Shown piece after piece: positions 24,909-33,882 of a DNA stretch of 64,000 nt; positions within the stretch are counted from its first letter, which is position 1, and every line of letters begins with the position of its first letter. Origin of the DNA: Actinosynnema pretiosum (GTDB lineage: Bacteria; Actinomycetota; Actinomycetes; Mycobacteriales; Pseudonocardiaceae); NCBI RefSeq assembly GCF_024171695.1, contig NZ_JAMTCF010000029.1:1-64000 (forward strand), in the 5' to 3' direction. Under the pieces are notes generated by a model. It did not search any database. It saw nothing but the letters and a program-made list of their open reading frames with translations, and was not told the origin of the DNA. Made by a program: the position numbers and the translations under genes.

Positions 24909-26549
24909 TCAGACCTTGAAGCGGCTCACCTGCTCCTGCAGCTCCGCGGACAGCCGGGCCAGGCCCTCCGAGGCCCTGGAGGTCTCGGTGACGCTCGCCG
25001 TGGTCGACTCGGCGGCGGTCGCGACGCCCTGGATGTTCGAGGCGATCTCGCCGACGCCGCCCGCCGCGTCGCTGACGCTGCGGTTCATCTCGGCCGTGGT
25101 CGCGGTCTGCTCCTCCACCGCCGAGGCGATGGTGAGCTGGAAGCTGTTGATCTGGCTGATGATCTCGCCGATCTCGCCGATGGCGCTCACCGCGTTCGAG
25201 GTGTCCGCCTGGATCAGCTCCACCCGGCGCGAGATGTCCTCGGTGGCCTTGGCGGTCTCCTGCGCGAGGTCCTTGACCTCGTTCGCGACCACCGCGAAGC
25301 CCTTGCCCGCGTCACCGGCGCGCGCGGCCTCGATCGTGGCGTTCAGGGCGAGCAGGTTGGTCTGCTCGGCGATCGAGGTGATCACCTTGACCACGTTGCC
25401 GATCTCCACCGACGACTGGCCCAGCTTCGACACGGTGCTGTTGGTGGTCTCGGCCACCGTCACGGCCTGGCTGGCGACGCGCGCCGCCTCGTTCGCGTTC
25501 TGCGCGATCTCGCGGATCGAGGCGCCCATCTCCTCCGAGCCGGTGGCCACGGTCTGCACGTTGCGCGAGACCTGGTCCGAGGCGGAGGCGACCACGCCCG
25601 CCTGCGCCGAGGTCTCCTCGGCCGCGGCGGCGACCTGCGTCGCGACGGCGGCCAGGCCCTGCGCCGAGTCCTCCAGCGAGTTCGCGCTGCGGCCGATCGC
25701 CTGCACGGTCTCCTGCATCGCGTCCGAGGCCCGGTTCAGCGAGGCCGCCATGACGCCGACCTCGTCGGCCGAGCGCACGGTGACCCGCTTGGTCAGGTCG
25801 CCCTCGGCCACCGACTCCAGCGCGTCGGACACCTCGCGCAGCGAGCCGGTGATCAGCCGGGCGATGTACAGCGCCAGGCCCAGGGCCAGCGCCAGGCCGA
25901 CGACCAGCACGCTGATCTCGGTCCAGAAGCTCTTGGTCTGCTCGCTGGCGATCGCCTCGGTGCCCGAGGTGACGTCCGAGACCTCCTTGTCGCGCAGCTT
26001 GGCCATGGTGTCGTCCAGGACCGCGATGACCGGGCGCAGGTCGCTGTTGTAGAGCGCGTACCCGGCCTCGGCGTCGTTGCCCAGCGCGGCGTCCTTCATG
26101 GTGCCGTTGAGCTCGACGACCAGCTGGTCCAGGGTGCTGGAGAACAGCTTCTTGTCCTCAGGGGAGGTGTCGCTGCCCGCGCTGTAGTCCGTGAAGTAGC
26201 CCTTGGCCGTGGTGAACGCCTTGGCCGCGTTGTCCAGGTTGGTCTGGGTCTCGGTCGGGTCCGAGGTGATCAGCGACTTCAGGATGCTCTTGTAGCCGCT
26301 CTCGGTGCGGTCGACGACCATGTTCAGCGAGTTGAGCGCCCTGGCGTTGTCCGCCATGCCGTTCGCGTTCGCGGCGGAGCTGTTCAGCGACAGCAGGCCC
26401 TGGACCCCCACGACCACCGCGACGGTGGCGGACAGGCCGACGGCGGTCAGGATCTTGGTGTTGACCCCGCGGTCGGCGAGCAGCCGGGACAGGGCGGAGC
26501 GCTCCCGCGACGACGACTTGCCGTGCTCGGCGCTGGTCTGGGTGGCCAT
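24909..26549 (-). CDS. Methyl-accepting chemotaxis protein
   Basis: A 546-aa transmembrane chemoreceptor. Two membrane segments (about 33-55 and 207-232) enclose a ~150-aa extracytoplasmic helical sensor with no recognised ligand motif. A HAMP domain follows ([25 protein letters not shown], in part), then a long coiled-coil signalling domain with the receptor hairpin tip [18 protein letters not shown] and [15 protein letters not shown]. It signals to CheA through CheW. It is the only receptor in the window, so others probably lie elsewhere. ATG 26549 is the start. It has its own terminator and lies downstream of the cheW terminator, so it is probably monocistronic; I see no clear promoter match for it. 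Confidence 0.95.
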   Translation of the reverse strand: MATQTSAEHGKSSSRERSALSRLLADRGVNTKILTAVGLSATVAVVVGVQGLLSLNSSAANANGMADNARALNSLNMVVDRTESGYKSILKSLITSDPTETQTNLDNAAKAFTTAKGYFTDYSAGSDTSPEDKKLFSSTLDQLVVELNGTMKDAALGNDAEAGYALYNSDLRPVIAVLDDTMAKLRDKEVSDVTSGTEAIASEQTKSFWTEISVLVVGLALALGLALYIARLITGSLREVSDALESVAEGDLTKRVTVRSADEVGVMAASLNRASDAMQETVQAIGRSANSLEDSAQGLAAVATQVAAAAEETSAQAGVVASASDQVSRNVQTVATGSEEMGASIREIAQNANEAARVASQAVTVAETTNSTVSKLGQSSVEIGNVVKVITSIAEQTNLLALNATIEAARAGDAGKGFAVVANEVKDLAQETAKATEDISRRVELIQADTSNAVSAIGEIGEIISQINSFQLTIASAVEEQTATTAEMNRSVSDAAGGVGEIASNIQGVATAAESTTASVTETSRASEGLARLSAELQEQVSRFKV

Positions 26550-26638
26550 GGTGCGGTGGTCCCTTCCTGGAACGGGATCCCGTGCTGCGTACGGGCGGGG
26601 GTTGAGGGGGGGCGGACTTCTTCACCCGTGACATGCAG

Positions 26639-26683
26639 AACGGCGCACAGGGGCGGAACCTGAGGGTTCCCCTGTGCGCCGTT
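26639..26683 (-). terminator. Hairpin terminator after cheA-cheW
   Basis: A perfect 15-bp stem (AACGGCGCACAGGGG and its complement) with a 15-nt loop that itself has a small CCT/AGG pairing. It lies 40 nt after the cheW stop and 90 nt before the MCP start. Confidence 0.88.
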
Positions 26684-26722
26684 CGGTGTGAAGCAGGTCT
26701 CACCCGGTGGAGTGAGGGCAGG

Positions 26723-27157
26723 TCAGGCCGCGTTCGCCGCCTGCACGGCGCCCGAGGCGTCCAGCGCCAGCATCAGCCGGTTGGCCAGCGGGAACGTGCC
26801 GGTGATCAGCGTGCGGATCGGGCCGGTCAGGGTGTCCGGCGGCGGCTCCTCGTCGGCGGACTCGACCTCGACCACGTCGCCGATCCGGTCCACCAGCAGG
26901 CTCACCGACTCGTCGGCCGAGCGCACGATGATGTTCATCGCGGGCCCGTCCAGGACGGTGGGCTCCAGGCCGAGGCGGACCCGCAGGTCCAGCGCCGCGA
27001 CGACCTGGCCGCGCAGGTTGAACAGCCCGCCCACGTAGCTCGGGGCCAGCGGGACCGGGGTGTACTCGCTGTACGAGAGCACCTCCTGCACCCGCGAGAC
27101 CTCAAGGCCGAAGAGCTGGTCGGCGACCTCGAAGGTGGCGTACTGGATGATGGTCAT
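26723..27157 (-). CDS. cheW: Chemotaxis coupling protein CheW
   Basis: A 144-aa single-domain adaptor linking receptors to CheA. Family segments are YATFEVADQLFGLEVSRVQEV, YVGGLFNLRGQVVAALDLRVRLGL and the SLLVDRIGDVVEV strand. The start ATG 27157 lies 2 nt after the cheA stop, so the two are co-translated. The C-terminal ~15 residues (DASGAVQAANAA) extend slightly beyond the usual domain. A terminator follows. Confidence 0.95.
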   Translation of the reverse strand: MTIIQYATFEVADQLFGLEVSRVQEVLSYSEYTPVPLAPSYVGGLFNLRGQVVAALDLRVRLGLEPTVLDGPAMNIIVRSADESVSLLVDRIGDVVEVESADEEPPPDTLTGPIRTLITGTFPLANRLMLALDASGAVQAANAA

Positions 27158-27159
27158 GA

Positions 27160-29436
27160 TCAGGCTCCCGCCATGTCGAAACCGGCGTAGTCGGCGTTGA
27201 AGAACTGCGGGTCGGCCGCCAGGATCGCCCTGCGCACGTCCAGCAGCTCGGTGACCTGCTGCTGCACGACCGCCGAGCCCGCGAGGCCGTCGTCGTCCAG
27301 GTTGCTGCGGGTGACGTCGTCGCTCTCGACGATGTCCAGGATGCTGTCCACCGCGAGCGCCACGCTGTGGCCGCCCTCGGAGTACACGATCGCCGAGATG
27401 ACCTCGCGGTCCGTCTCCGACCAGGCGCCCAGCAGCTGCGAGAGCCGGGTGATGGGCAGGATCTGGTCGCGGTACTGCACGACCTCCCTGGTGCCCACGC
27501 GCTCGACGTTCTTGGCCGGGAAGTCCTCCAGGCGGGTGACCATGCTCAGCGGGATCGCGATCCTGCGGTCCGCGACCTTCGTGATGAGCAGGCGGTCGCC
27601 GTTCGAGGAGGCCGTGACCTGCTCGTCCTGGCCCGCGCCCACCGTGCGCTCCAGCGAGCTCAGGTGCGCCCGGCGCGCCAGCGACTGCACGTCCAGGATC
27701 AGCGCGACCTGGCCCTCGCCGAGGATCGTCGCGCCCGAGTAGCAGCCCACGTCCTTGAACCGCGAGGCCAGCGGCTTGACCACGACCTCCTCGGTGTTCA
27801 GCACGCGGTCCACGACCAGGCCGAACTGGCGGCCCTCGGCCTTGAGCACGGCCACGTAGATCTCGCTGTCCGACGCCTTGTCCGTGCCGGGCCCGCCGAG
27901 CACCTCGGACAGGCGCACCAGCGGCAGCAGCTTGCCGCGCAGGCGGTAGACCGGGGCGCCCGAGACGTACTCGACCACGGAACCGGACTGGCCGTCCACG
28001 TACACCAGCTCGTGCACCGCCATCTGCGGGATCGCGTAGCGCTGCTCGCCGGAGTCGACGATGAGCGCCTGCACGATCGCCAGCGTCAGCGGGATGTTCA
28101 GCCGCCAGGTCGTGCCCTTGCCGGGCACCGACTTCAGGTCGACCGCGCCGCCGATGGCCTCGATGTTGGCGCGCACCACGTCCATGCCGACACCTCGGCC
28201 GGACACGTTGCTGACCTTCGCCGCGGTCGAGAAGCCGGGGCGGAAGACGAGCTTGAGGATCTCGTCGTTGTCCATCGACTCCAGCTGCGACTGGGTGATG
28301 ACGCCGCGCTTGACGGCGGTCGCGCCCACCTTCTCCGGGTGGATGCCCGCGCCGTCGTCGCAGACCTCGACGATGACCTGGCCGTGCTCGTGGTACGCGC
28401 GCAGGGTCAGCGTGCCCTCGCGGGACTTGCCGGTGGCGACGCGGGTCTCCGGCGGCTCGATGCCGTGGTCGACCGCGTTGCGCACGAGGTGCGTCAGCGG
28501 GTCCTTGACCGCCTCCAGCAGGCTGCGGTCCAGCTCGGTCTCGGCGCCCTCCATGACCAGCTCGACCTCTCGGCCGCAGGCCGAGCTGAGGTCGCGCACG
28601 ACGCGGGGGAGCTTCGACCACAGCTGCTTGATGGGCTGCATGCGCGTCTTCATGACGCTCTCCTGCAGCTCGCTCGTGATCAGGTTGAGCCGCTGGGCCG
28701 CGCGGCTCAGGTTCGGCTCACCGGCGGCGTCGGCCGCGCGGATCATCTGGTTGCGGGTCAGCACCAGCTCGCCGACCAGGCGCATCAGGGCGTCCAGCAG
28801 GTTCACGTCGACGCGGATCGAGCTGTCGGCGACGCTGCGCTTCGACCCGCCCTCCTCGGCGGCCTCGGCCAGCGGCGCGGGCGCGTTGACGGCGACCGGG
28901 GCGCTGGGCTCCTCGTGCTGCTCGGGCTCGTCGTGCTCCTCGTCCTCGACCTCGACCTTGGCCTCGGGCTCCTCGGGGGTCGCGGGCGCCTCGACCACGG
29001 CCGCGACCTCGGGCGCCGCGGCGGGGGCCGCCGGGGCAGCGGCGGCCGGGCCGCCGGTGATGCACGCGGTGACCGCGTCGATCACGTCCTGCACGTCGAG
29101 GTCGCCCTCGGCGCCGTTCTGCTCGATCTGGGCCAGCAGCTCGCGGACCGTGTCCACCATGCGCAGCAGCACGTCGGCGCTGGGCTTGTCCAGCTCCTGC
29201 GTGCCGTCACGCAGGCGGACCAGCAGCGACTCACCGACGTGGGTCACCTGCTCCAGCTTGGTGAAGGCGAGGAAACCGCTCGTGCCCTTGATCGTGTGGA
29301 TGGTGCGGAAGATGCTGGCCAGCCGCTCGTGCGACTTGGGCTCCTTCTCCAGCGCCACCAGATCGCGGTCGAGCTGGTCCAGGTTCTCGTAGCTCTCCAC
29401 GAGAAATTCCTGCACCACATCGTCGAAATCGTCCAC
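27160..29436 (-). CDS. cheA: Chemotaxis sensor kinase CheA with tandem CheW-like domains
   Basis: A 758-aa cytoplasmic kinase. The Hpt domain carries the phosphorylated His47 in FRTIHTIKGTSGFLAF. An acidic Ala/Glu linker (about 125-200) replaces a recognisable CheY-binding P2 domain. The dimerisation helices (VDLLDALMRLVGELVLTRNQM-like, starting VNLLDA) are followed by the ATPase: LVRNAVDHGIE, CDDGAGIHPEKV, GRGVGMDVV and GKGTTWRLNI. Two CheW-like regulatory domains end the protein (about 450-590 and 610-735). It phosphorylates the CheYs and CheB. A sigma-28-type promoter sits 29 nt upstream of its start and cheW follows. Confidence 0.96.
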   Translation of the reverse strand: MDDFDDVVQEFLVESYENLDQLDRDLVALEKEPKSHERLASIFRTIHTIKGTSGFLAFTKLEQVTHVGESLLVRLRDGTQELDKPSADVLLRMVDTVRELLAQIEQNGAEGDLDVQDVIDAVTACITGGPAAAAPAAPAAAPEVAAVVEAPATPEEPEAKVEVEDEEHDEPEQHEEPSAPVAVNAPAPLAEAAEEGGSKRSVADSSIRVDVNLLDALMRLVGELVLTRNQMIRAADAAGEPNLSRAAQRLNLITSELQESVMKTRMQPIKQLWSKLPRVVRDLSSACGREVELVMEGAETELDRSLLEAVKDPLTHLVRNAVDHGIEPPETRVATGKSREGTLTLRAYHEHGQVIVEVCDDGAGIHPEKVGATAVKRGVITQSQLESMDNDEILKLVFRPGFSTAAKVSNVSGRGVGMDVVRANIEAIGGAVDLKSVPGKGTTWRLNIPLTLAIVQALIVDSGEQRYAIPQMAVHELVYVDGQSGSVVEYVSGAPVYRLRGKLLPLVRLSEVLGGPGTDKASDSEIYVAVLKAEGRQFGLVVDRVLNTEEVVVKPLASRFKDVGCYSGATILGEGQVALILDVQSLARRAHLSSLERTVGAGQDEQVTASSNGDRLLITKVADRRIAIPLSMVTRLEDFPAKNVERVGTREVVQYRDQILPITRLSQLLGAWSETDREVISAIVYSEGGHSVALAVDSILDIVESDDVTRSNLDDDGLAGSAVVQQQVTELLDVRRAILAADPQFFNADYAGFDMAGA

Positions 29437-29464
29437 CGGGTCCTCCTAGTTCCGCTGTGGACTC

Positions 29465-29491
29465 CCATCGGCCGGGTGGACGACGAGATGA
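29465..29491 (-). promoter_or_regulatory. Sigma-28-type promoter candidate for cheA-cheW
   Basis: Minus strand: CTCAT, 15 nt, GCCGATGG. The same -35 CTCAT precedes fliC. The predicted 5' leader is about 20 nt and contains AGGAGG just before the start codon. Confidence 0.75.
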
Positions 29492-29733
29492 GAACTGCTC
29501 GTGCTCGTTTTTCCGGGCGAACCGGACATCGTGGTCGGTTGCTCGGGGGTGAGGCCCAGGTCAGGCGCTTGTGAGCGCTGAGCGGGGGCGCGCGCCGAGG
29601 GCGCGGCCGGTGGGCTCCGCACGGGTGAACGGCATGGGGGTGGGGGTTGTGAAGGGTGTTGGGGGCTCGATCGGGTGAACCGGGGGTGGGGGTGGGGTGG
29701 GGAACCGGCGGGTTGGCGGCCGGGGCGTGAACG

Positions 29734-29772
29734 CAAACTGCCAACTGTTGACTGTCAACAGTTGGCAGTTTG
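29734..29772. promoter_or_regulatory. Perfect 39-bp palindrome
   Basis: Arms of 19 bp (CAAACTGCCAACTGTTGAC and its exact complement) around a single central T. It is less G+C-rich than its surroundings and lies in the 845-bp gap between cheA and a small membrane protein gene. No gene ends close by, so it is not an obvious terminator; an operator or a protein-bound cruciform site is possible. A shorter core GTTGAC-T-GTCAAC sits at its centre. Confidence 0.85.
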
Positions 29773-29973
29773 GGGGCGAGTGGGGCAACCAGCGCCGGCG
29801 GGGCCTGGAGCGGCGGGTGCGGCTGGATCGGCCGGGCAGGGGGGCTGGGCTGGGCCGGGGGGTCGGGTGTCGCGGTGGGCGCTCGCCTTGCGGGGCTGCC
29901 TCGTCGTCGCGGGGGTTGGAGCTAGAGCTGGGGGTGGGGTCGCGGAGCGGGAGCGGCTCGGACGCGGTGTCCC

Positions 29974-30130
29974 GGTTGTCTTTCGGTTGTCGAGTTGCTT
30001 TTTGGTTGTGCCGGGTTGTTTTTCGGTTGCCCGGTTGTTTTTTAGTTGTCTTCGGTTGTTCTTCGGTTGTCCCCGGTGTTCGTCCGGGTTCCGGGTTGCG
30101 CTTCGGTTGTGCTCGGTTGCTTTTTGGTTG
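29974..30130. repeat. Helically phased GGTTG array
   Basis: GGTTG (or AGTTG) recurs at 29974, 29985, 29993, 30004, 30014, 30025, 30033, 30044, 30054, 30065, 30094, 30105, 30115 and 30126. Most steps are 10 or 11 bp, with two of 8 and one 29-bp gap filled by degenerate units. Units are joined by T/C-rich linkers (CTTTTT, TTTTC). The spacing is one helical turn, so all units face the same side of the DNA. No gene is supported across it. Confidence 0.85.
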
Positions 30131-30281
30131 CGAGGTGTCGGCAGAGTCCTGCCCCGGTCGACACCCGGTCTTTCACAGCCGAATGGCGCGGTGCGTGGTG
30201 GGCCAGCCCCTCGGGGGCTGCCTCTGCCACTACCGCGCCGTTGACCAGCGGACCGGTGTCCGCTCGGGCTGCGACGATGCG

Positions 30282-30497
30282 TCAGGCCGAGCGGCGCAGG
30301 GCGTGGGCCGGGACCGCCACGGGGGTGCTGACCTGCGTCGGGACCGCCGCGCGCACGAAGGCCCAGCCCTCGAACGCCGCGCGCTCGTTCTCCTCGGCCA
30401 GGATGCGGTCGAGGGTGCCGTTCGCGGCGCGCATCCGCCACGCGACCAGACCGACCAGCAGGACCCCCGCCGTCGCGATGAGCATCCAAGTCGCCAT
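30282..30497 (-). CDS. Small membrane-anchored protein, 71 aa
   Basis: Starts at ATG 30497 with AGGAG just upstream. Residues about 4-20 (WMLIATAGVLLVGLVAW) form one membrane segment; the rest is a charged tail (LDRILAEENERAAFEGWAFV) that would lie in the cytosol. No family is recognised. A sigma-28-type promoter element lies 45 nt upstream, suggesting that it belongs to the motility regulon. The helically phased GGTTG array lies just beyond its 3' end. Confidence 0.65.
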   Translation of the reverse strand: MATWMLIATAGVLLVGLVAWRMRAANGTLDRILAEENERAAFEGWAFVRAAVPTQVSTPVAVPAHALRRSA

Positions 30498-30541
30498 GTC
30501 CGTCTCCTTGCTCGAACCGGTGCGGTTGTTCCGCAGGCCTG

Positions 30542-30568
30542 TCGTCGGCCGGGGGTGAGAACTCCTGA
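30542..30568 (-). promoter_or_regulatory. Sigma-28-type promoter candidate for the 71-aa gene
   Basis: Minus strand: CTCAG, 15 nt, GCCGACGA. Predicted leader about 37 nt, containing the AGGAG ribosome binding site. Confidence 0.65.
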
Positions 30569-30721
30569 GAGGTTTTCTCGGAGAAATTTTTCGCGCTCTT
30601 TCGGGGCTCAGATAGTCCGATCGGGTGACGTACACAGCGGGACATGGGCACGGATGACCAACCACTCGGGGGAGTGACTCATTCGTGCAGGTCAAAGCTG
30701 TGCACGGAGGAGTGTTCCCCT

Positions 30722-31210
30722 ATGTTCCACCGCGTCCGTCAGGTCGCCGAGGTGCTGGCCGTGCTGGGGGTGTGCGCGCTGCTGGTCGTCGGGGCGCGCA
30801 ACACCACGGCCACCGGAGCGACGCCCGTCACAGCGGTGGCGAGCGCCGCCGACCAGGTCAGGGCGCGGGTCGACGGGGTGCTGCTGTCCTGCGAGCGCCT
30901 CGACCCGGCCACCTGCGCCCTGGCCGCCGACGGGGTCGCCGACCTGGCCGCCTCGGCGCTGGCCGTGGCCGGGCAGGTGCGCGGGGTGGTGAGCCCGGAG
31001 CTGCGCGTGCTGGCCGAGGCCGTGGAGGCGGACGTGTCCGCGCGCAAGGCCGCGCTCTGCACCCCGAGCGGCGCCGCGACCGGTGAGGACCCGCGCGCGC
31101 CCGTCGCGACCGGTGGGCGCTGCGGCGCCCTGGCGGAGGAGCAGCGGCCCCGGTTGCTGGCGTTCCTCGGGGCGCTCAGGGGGAGTGGAGCGGGCGGCGA
31201 CGGGGTGTGA
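30722..31210 (+). CDS. Hypothetical exported or membrane-anchored protein, 162 aa
   Basis: A hydrophobic N-terminus (VAEVLAVLGVCALLVVGA, about residues 8-25) looks like a signal anchor or signal peptide, followed by an Ala-rich helical body with two well-separated Cys pairs (SCERLDPATC; CTPSG...GRC) that could form disulphides outside the cell. No family is recognised. It starts at ATG 30722 with GGAGGA about 10 nt upstream. It is the only plus-strand gene inside the minus-strand motility block and converges with flhB. No sigma-28-type element precedes it. Confidence 0.6.
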   Translation: MFHRVRQVAEVLAVLGVCALLVVGARNTTATGATPVTAVASAADQVRARVDGVLLSCERLDPATCALAADGVADLAASALAVAGQVRGVVSPELRVLAEAVEADVSARKAALCTPSGAATGEDPRAPVATGGRCGALAEEQRPRLLAFLGALRGSGAGGDGV

Positions 31211-31721
31211 GGGCGCGGACCGGGCGGCTGAGGGCTGCGGTGACGGGTGGCGGCTGGCTGCTGGGCCTGCGGCGATGAGCTGCGGCCGGGGCTCTGGGCA
31301 ACGGGGTGCACCTGGGCCTGTTCGAGGGGACCTGGGTGAGGGCTCGCGGTGACCGGCGACTGGCGACCGGTGACTGGTGACCAACCACCGGTGACCGAAG
31401 GCTCGTGGTCGCGGCGGTGACCGGGCACGTGTCGCCGGTGTGCTGAGCTGCGGAAACAGGCGGTGGTTCGGGCGCGGCCCGCGAGCCTGAGCGCGCGCCC
31501 GGCGAGCGGCGGGCCGCAGGTGGGCGGCGCCCACGTCCAGCGGTGGCGGGCCGCTGCCGGCGGCGCGTCCCGGCGGGTGGCGCGCCCGGCGAGCGGCGGG
31601 CTCTGGAGAGGTGGAGCTGCTCCCGGTGGGGCTCGTCGTGCGGCCCGGCTTCCGGGTGGCGCGTGGTGGCGCGGGCCTGGGGGCGTGGTGGCCCGCCTGC
31701 GTGGCCCGCGCCCCGCCCCCC
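31211..31721. other. Convergent spacer, no gene seen
   Basis: This 510-bp gap between the hypothetical exported protein and flhB holds short degenerate repeats, such as GACCGGTGACTGGTGACC near 31360 and two copies of GCGCGCCCGGCGAGCGGCGGGC (about 31494 and 31579). No coding frame has family similarity, and I see no clean terminator. Confidence 0.5.
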
Positions 31722-32813
31722 TCACGCCGCGTGCGCCTGCATCCGGTGCGTGCCCGCCGCGCTCCCCTTGCGCTTGAGCCGGTGCAGGAACGCCAGCACC
31801 TGCGCCACCGGCCCGAACATCTCGAACGGGATCTCGTGCCCCACCTCGCACGCCTTGTGCAGCGCCCGCGCCAGCGGCACGTCCTGCACGATCGGCACCC
31901 GGTGCTCGGTCGCCAGCTCCCTGATCTTCGTCGCGATCGCGCCCGCGCCCTTCGCCACCACCCGAGGCGCCCCGCGCGCCGGGTCGTAGCGCAGCGCCAC
32001 CGCGATGTGCGTCGGGTTCACCAGCACCACGTCCGCGTTCGGCACCTCCGCCATCATCCGGTTCCGGCTCATCTGCATCTGCTTCGACCGGATGGCCCCC
32101 TTGAGCTGCGGGTCGCCCTCGGACTGCTTGTGCTCGTCCTTGACCTCCTGCTTGGTCATCTTGAGCTCCTTGTGGATGCGCCGCTTCGCCACGGCGTAGT
32201 CCACGACCGCCATCACCAGCCCGCCGATCGCCGCCAGCCGCAGCAGCGACATGGCCGTGCCCGTGGCGACCTGCGTCAGCGACGCCAGCGACAGCGACCC
32301 CGACGCCACCACCGACGGCACCAGGCCGCTGACCGACACGTACAGCAGCGCCGCCAGCAGCGCGGTCTTGATGAGCGTCTTCAGCGCCTCCCACAGCGAG
32401 TGCGGGCCGAACATGTTCTTGATGCCCTTGAGCGGGTTGAGCTGGGTGAACTTCGGCTTGAACTGCTTGGTCGACATCCGCAGCGTGCCCTGCAGCCCGG
32501 CCGCCACCAGGGTCGCGACGATGATCGTCAGCGACAGCGGCAGCACCGCGATCGCGCCGTCCAGGACGCCGTCCTTCACCATCGCCACCGCCAGCGCGGG
32601 CTCCGGCGCCGCCATGAACGCCGCGGCCTTCTTCAGCAGCCCCTGCCCGATGTCCAGCAGGCTGGTCAGCGTCATCGGCAGCGTCCAGGTCGCCCCCAGG
32701 ATGCCCAGCCACGTCCCCAGGTCGGGGGTGCGGGCGATCCGGCCCTCGCGCTTGGCGTCGCGGATCTTCTTGGCTGTGGGTTCCTCGGTCGCGTCCTTGT
32801 TCTTCCCGCTCAC
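31722..32813 (-). CDS. flhB: Flagellar export switch protein FlhB
   Basis: A 363-aa membrane protein that switches export specificity from hook to filament. The basic start TEEPTAKKIRDAKREGRIA is the family signature; four membrane segments follow (within about 35-215), then a soluble domain with the autocleavage site NPTH (about residue 265) in ADVVLVNPTHIAVALRYD. The C-terminal tail ends His/Ala-rich. GTG 32813 starts 7 nt after fliR. It is the last gene of the fliM unit. Confidence 0.97.
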   Translation of the reverse strand: MSGKNKDATEEPTAKKIRDAKREGRIARTPDLGTWLGILGATWTLPMTLTSLLDIGQGLLKKAAAFMAAPEPALAVAMVKDGVLDGAIAVLPLSLTIIVATLVAAGLQGTLRMSTKQFKPKFTQLNPLKGIKNMFGPHSLWEALKTLIKTALLAALLYVSVSGLVPSVVASGSLSLASLTQVATGTAMSLLRLAAIGGLVMAVVDYAVAKRRIHKELKMTKQEVKDEHKQSEGDPQLKGAIRSKQMQMSRNRMMAEVPNADVVLVNPTHIAVALRYDPARGAPRVVAKGAGAIATKIRELATEHRVPIVQDVPLARALHKACEVGHEIPFEMFGPVAQVLAFLHRLKRKGSAAGTHRMQAHAA

Positions 32814-32820
32814 GCCGCGC

Positions 32821-33591
32821 TCACCTCCCGATCGCTTCCATGACGGCGGACGCCGCGTGCTTCGCGATGTTCTCCACGCTCATCGGCAGCATCGGCATGG
32901 TCAGGCCGACCAGCACCAGCGTCAGGCCGATCTTGGCCGGGAACCCGATCTGGAACGGGTTCAGCGCGGGCGCGATGCGGTTGAGCAGGCCGAGGCCCAC
33001 GTCCGCGCAGAACAGCACCACGATCAGCGGCCCGGCGATCTGCGCCGCCGACAGCAGCAGCTGCCCGAGGCCGGTGGTCAGCAGCGTCCCCAGCCTGCCC
33101 AGCGACAGGCCGCCGTCCAGCGGGATCGCGTCGTACGAGAGGGTGAACCCCCGGATGATCACCTGGTGCGAGCCGGTGACGAACAGCAGCGTCGTGGCCA
33201 GCAGGCCGTAGAAGCGGCCCAGCACCGCGTTGTTGCCGGAGAACGACATCGGGTCGAACGCGAACGCCAGCGAGAAGCCGCCGAACACGTCCAGCAGGTC
33301 GCCCGCCGCCTGCACCCCGGCGAAGATCACCGCGGTCAGGAAGCCGAGCCCCGCGCCCACCACGACCTGCTCGCCCGCCGCGATGACCAGCGACCAGGTG
33401 TCCAGCGAGGGCACGCTGCCCTCGGACAGCCTGGGCACCACCGGGAGCGCCAGCCCCACGGCCAGCATCCCCTTGACCGTCATCGGGATGGCCTTGCCGT
33501 TGAACGGCGGGCACACCATCAGCCAGGCGGCGGAGCGGGTCGCGGCCAGCAGCAGCGCGACCAGGACGTTGACGCCGATGTCGAGGTTCAC
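32821..33591 (-). CDS. fliR: Flagellar export protein FliR
   Basis: A 256-aa polytopic component of the export gate (FliP5-FliQ4-FliR1). It has about six hydrophobic segments and family motifs such as RSAAWLMVCPPFNGKAIPM and GQLLLSAAQIAGPLIVVLFCADVGLGLLNR. Length is typical. The start GTG 33591 is 7 nt after fliQ, and flhB follows. Confidence 0.95.
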   Translation of the reverse strand: MNLDIGVNVLVALLLAATRSAAWLMVCPPFNGKAIPMTVKGMLAVGLALPVVPRLSEGSVPSLDTWSLVIAAGEQVVVGAGLGFLTAVIFAGVQAAGDLLDVFGGFSLAFAFDPMSFSGNNAVLGRFYGLLATTLLFVTGSHQVIIRGFTLSYDAIPLDGGLSLGRLGTLLTTGLGQLLLSAAQIAGPLIVVLFCADVGLGLLNRIAPALNPFQIGFPAKIGLTLVLVGLTMPMLPMSVENIAKHAASAVMEAIGR

Positions 33592-33598
33592 GCCGCGC

Positions 33599-33871
33599 TC
33601 AGCCCGAGACCAGCGACGGGATGCGGCCGAACAGGTCGGTGGTGAAGGTGATGATCTCGTGGACCATCCAGCTGCCGCTCAGCAGCAGCGCCACGCACAC
33701 CCCGGCGGCCTTCGGCACGAACGACAGGGTCACCTCCTGGATCTGGGTGACCGACTGGAAGAGCGAGATGGTGAAGCCGATCAGCAGCGCGGTCAGCAGG
33801 ACCGGCGCGGCGAGCTTCGCCGTGATCATCATGGCGTTGGAGCCGAGCTCGACGACGGTGGTGTCATTCAT
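33599..33871 (-). CDS. fliQ: Flagellar export protein FliQ
   Basis: A 90-aa protein with two membrane helices, the size and pattern of FliQ: LLTALLIGFTISLFQSVTQIQEVTLSFVPK carries the conserved QxxTQIQE motif between the helices. It forms part of the export gate with FliP and FliR. The start is ATG 33871; a much longer upstream frame is only a shadow of fliP and fliO. Confidence 0.95.
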   Translation of the reverse strand: MNDTTVVELGSNAMMITAKLAAPVLLTALLIGFTISLFQSVTQIQEVTLSFVPKAAGVCVALLLSGSWMVHEIITFTTDLFGRIPSLVSG

Positions 33872-33882
33872 CAGGAGGTCCC

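Noticed and set aside
29675-30677. Two plus-strand frames across the cheA upstream gap
   Set aside because: They read through the palindrome and the 10.5-bp-phased GGTTG array, whose spacing is not a codon multiple; no family match.
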